Assembly (NCBI RefSeq): GCF_008831285.2
Contig: NC_045150.1
Location: forward strand, 12,383,868 to 12,443,867
DNA from: Nymphaea colorata
Lineage: Eukaryota; Streptophyta; Magnoliopsida; Nymphaeales; Nymphaeaceae
Length of the DNA: 60,000 nt
Direction: 5' to 3'
A model generated the notes under the pieces. The model saw nothing but the letters and a program-made list of their open reading frames with translations. It was not told the origin of the DNA and did no database searches. Both the position numbers and the translations under genes were made by a program. Positions 57,701 to 60,000 of this stretch are shown in pieces (positions within the stretch are counted from its first letter, which is position 1; each line of letters starts with the position of its first letter).

Positions 57701-58677
57701 CTCCAAGTCATTTTTGGAAAGATATCTTTCCTTTGGATTACAGATTGATTGATTCATGCATAGAGATTATATTTCCTTTGCTGGTTTGGCAGTTTTCCTT
57801 TTCTTATTGCAGTAATCAAGGAATCGTTGATTTTTTCTTTCCATAATTTTTTTTCCATTTTCATCAACATGATTCTCTCCTCCTGATTGTATGCCCGTTT
57901 GCTCTGTCATACTAAGACCCTGATATCTTATAGAAAATCTAATATTGTATCATAGAATGAATATTCACGGTGCGCAAACAAAAGGAAATGAAACAAAAAC
58001 ATATAACAAACAAAACCTTGGCATGCTTTTGAGCAATCTCTATCTGGAAACTATTTTTAATTATCTCAGGTCCTGAGGGACAAGATCTTTCAAGCCTCTT
58101 CCTCTGCAACCAAGGGGCTGTAACATGATCACATCATTGCACTACAATATTCGCACTACGTCTTCAGATAAAAATGCAAATTCTTTGTTGGAAAAGGAAA
58201 AAAAAAGGGGGAAAGGGATCAACCAACAAGTATCACATTGAAAGTGAGCAACATACAAAGCATGTTTTGGTCCATAATACGAATTAACTGTATAGTTTTC
58301 AAAATCTCCCTGTATTTTCCTATTCAACTAAGAGATCACAATTTCACCACAAGTATCTTTAAAGAAAACTTCTGAGCATTTACATATTCTTTATAGTGAT
58401 TCCTTATCTCAATCTTGAGGTGTATCAATGCCATCCAAATTTCAAATAATCATATATATGCACTAATGTAAAAACAGCAGAATACTCCCTTCATTTCTCC
58501 AAAATTATGACCCTTCATCCACATAAGAAAGCTCTTATCAGAAACCGTTGAGTAGAACAGTAGGAAGAAGTAAGAAAGGAAAAAATTTCCTATAAATCTA
58601 GCCATTATAGATTGTAAGGGAGAAGCACAAGAAAGTATTCTAGATTGCAAGGGAGAAGCACAAGAAAGAAAGGAGGA
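57700..58677. other. Unassigned DNA (may include the rest of LTR E)
   Basis: AT-rich, with no coding motif on either strand. Confidence 0.45.
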
Positions 58678-59671
58678 CTATATTTTTCTGCCTGCTCTCA
58701 TGTCACTATATTGTTTCTGCAGTGCTGGATTCATGCAAGAAAATATGGAAGGCTTTTTTGGGTTTCCGAAAATGAATGTTCGCGATGGAATTCTTGTTCG
58801 ACTGAGAGTCTGCCGCATGTATCGAATATGATTATTGTGGTGGTGCTTTGCTTCTTGATAGCCCAAAGTTCTCCTTCAATTTCAGCAGGTTCTTCTCAAT
58901 TTCCAACTGGAGTGCTCTAACATGATCCAGTCCAGCTTGTAGTTCATCTAAAACTTTCTTGTTTTCTTGTTGCATATTTAGAGCCTCACCTAGAAATTTT
59001 GCGGCCTGATAATCTGTTAGGTCTCCGGCTTGCTTGGACCCCATCTTTGATACTTAAGATATTTCTTCCAGTATGCTGCACAAAGATGAGGATCGGTGCT
59101 TTAGCTCATCCTTGAGCAGTGCATTCTGTTCTATCCATACCAGCAGTTCGCCTTGTAACTCCCTCAACTGTTGTTGAATTGCTTCCAAACTCGATCTTAT
59201 GCTTTGATTCTGATTGGTACTACCATTGTGGGTTGAAGAACTGTGATTGTCCTCAGCTACATTTTTCTCCTTTCTTAGTTTCAATAACTCCACCTGTGCC
59301 TCCTGAATTGCAATCTGATATTTTTGTATCTAATGGAAGGAGGCATTGAATCTTATCCAAAAATCTAAATTCTCTTCGAGCAGCGAATCTATTTCCCACC
59401 GAAATTTTTCTTCCATGGCAGAAGCAGGACGTGGTTCCTCATCGAGCATGATTTTGGTCTCTCTATCTGTGGCTGGTGCATCCTGGCTTCTAGCACTTTC
59501 AGTGCTTTGTTCTTCAGAGTTTTCCTTAATTTGATAATCTAAACAACCAGTAGCTGCTAGCATCCTCGAGCTGTTCAGCTTATGGGATTTGCTTCCTGCT
59601 AGACGGTTGCCTTGGGTAGATTTTGTTGGATAGTGGCCATTGAGCCCTATCCGGATATCTAGTAACTGCAA
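58678..59671 (-). pseudogene. NETWORKED-2/KIP1-like protein, broken C-terminal part
   Basis: Reading leftward from 59671, one frame encodes LLDIRIGLNG, then EEKFRWEIDSLLEENLDFWI, QIQKYQIAIQEAQVELLKLR, LRELQGELLVWIEQNALLKD, SLCSILEEIS, DYQAAKFLGEALNMQQEN and LDELQAGLDHVRALQLEIEK. The next frame gives RTRIPSRTFIFG and KPSIFSCMNPALQKQYSDM. This is the coiled-coil and C-terminal region of plant NET2/KIP1-like actin-binding proteins. Breaks are TAG at 59330-59332 (Gln expected after FH), TAA at 59054-59056, and a one-base shift near 58840-58860. The N-terminal NAB domain is absent; the upstream part would lie right of the LTR that starts near 59667. It may be a recent pseudogene, because the protein similarity is otherwise well kept. 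Confidence 0.85.
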
Positions 59672-59979
59672 AGTAGTTACTAGATTTTAATCTAAAACTG
59701 TTCCTAAAAAATCTCCTAGAAAATCTCTCAAAGAACCACAGCTAGGGTTTGGGGAAAACTTAAGGGGCTGGACTATATATTCCCAGCAAGCTCTCTTGAA
59801 CATACTAATCAGCCGTGAGCAGCCCCTTGGAAGAAAACTCCAAAATCTAACATCTGCTTCTTTCTCCTCCTCTTGCACTTGTTCTGTTTGGTTTTATAGG
59901 GGACCGTCCCAGCTGGCTGGAGAAGTTACTGTGCAGGCGACTACGTGCATCCTCCGCTGCAAATACACTTGACCCAACA
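59667..59979 (+). repeat. 5' LTR of a further copia element (D), cut by the window edge
   Basis: The sequence ends GACCCAACA right before a PBS. It contains TATATATTCC (about 59776) and an ATAGGGGACC-like region downstream, as expected for an LTR. The left border TGCAAAG at 59667 is inferred from the end of NET2 similarity and could be off by a few bases. The rest of the element lies beyond 60000. It appears to be inserted in the NET2-like gene. Confidence 0.6.
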
Positions 59980-59980
59980 G

Positions 59981-59993
59981 TGGTATCAGAGCC
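59981..59993 (+). other. Primer binding site of copia D
   Basis: TGGTATCAGAGCC, one base after the LTR end, complementary to initiator tRNA-Met. Confidence 0.88.
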
Positions 59994-60000
59994 AAAGGTT

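Overview
The window is nuclear DNA from a flowering plant. The evidence is a split gene with GT-AG introns that matches the C-terminal half of the mismatch-repair protein MLH1, a nuclear-type tRNA-Pro(UGG) gene, several Ty1/copia LTR retrotransposons primed by initiator tRNA-Met, TIR transposons with class-specific target-site duplications (TSDs), and fragments of plant genes (KTF1/SPT5-like, RPL3, NETWORKED-2/KIP1-like). The species cannot be named from the sequence. Transposon-derived DNA dominates; MLH1 and the tRNA are the only apparently functional host genes seen.

Layout. 12-5300: copia element A (+), with LTRs that are almost identical but coding frames broken five times. 5301-8452: AT-rich non-coding DNA with a MULE-like MITE; no MLH1 exon was found here, so it and element A probably lie in one large MLH1 intron. 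8453-19539 (+): nine MLH1 exons encoding the last 362 residues in one unbroken frame and ending in the eukaryotic MLH1 terminal motif FERC. The introns hold MULE-like elements, the end of a Harbinger-like element and a purine minisatellite. 20699-35052: four head-to-tail copies of a ~3.57 kb TIR element, each junction sharing a single TTA. 36015-38821: a separate 2.8 kb Harbinger-like element with TTA TSDs, inserted 29 bp before tRNA-Pro (38854-38925).

40091-42648 holds a CACTA-type terminus and a long fold-back repeat. 42649-47255 (-) is copia element B, with an intact 840-codon stretch running from within integrase through RNase H. 48584-49905 is an inverted repeat whose arms are copies of the promoter, first exon and intron start of a gene resembling the RNA-directed DNA methylation factor KTF1/SPT5-like. 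A broken RPL3 3' fragment abuts it (49957-50223). 51012-51697 (-) is the gag remnant of an older copia whose primer site and LTR lie at 57492 onward. Copia element C (+, 52639-57472) is inserted between the two parts. 58678-59671 (-) is a broken NETWORKED-2/KIP1-like gene, apparently interrupted by a further copia (+) of which only the 5' LTR and primer site fall inside the window.

The elements use standard copia or TIR transposition machinery. No element in the window has a fully intact set of proteins, so movement would need proteins supplied in trans. The most unusual structures are the homogenised tandem transposon array, the hairpin-forming copy of an RdDM-gene promoter and exon, and a tandemly duplicated PBS/LTR junction.
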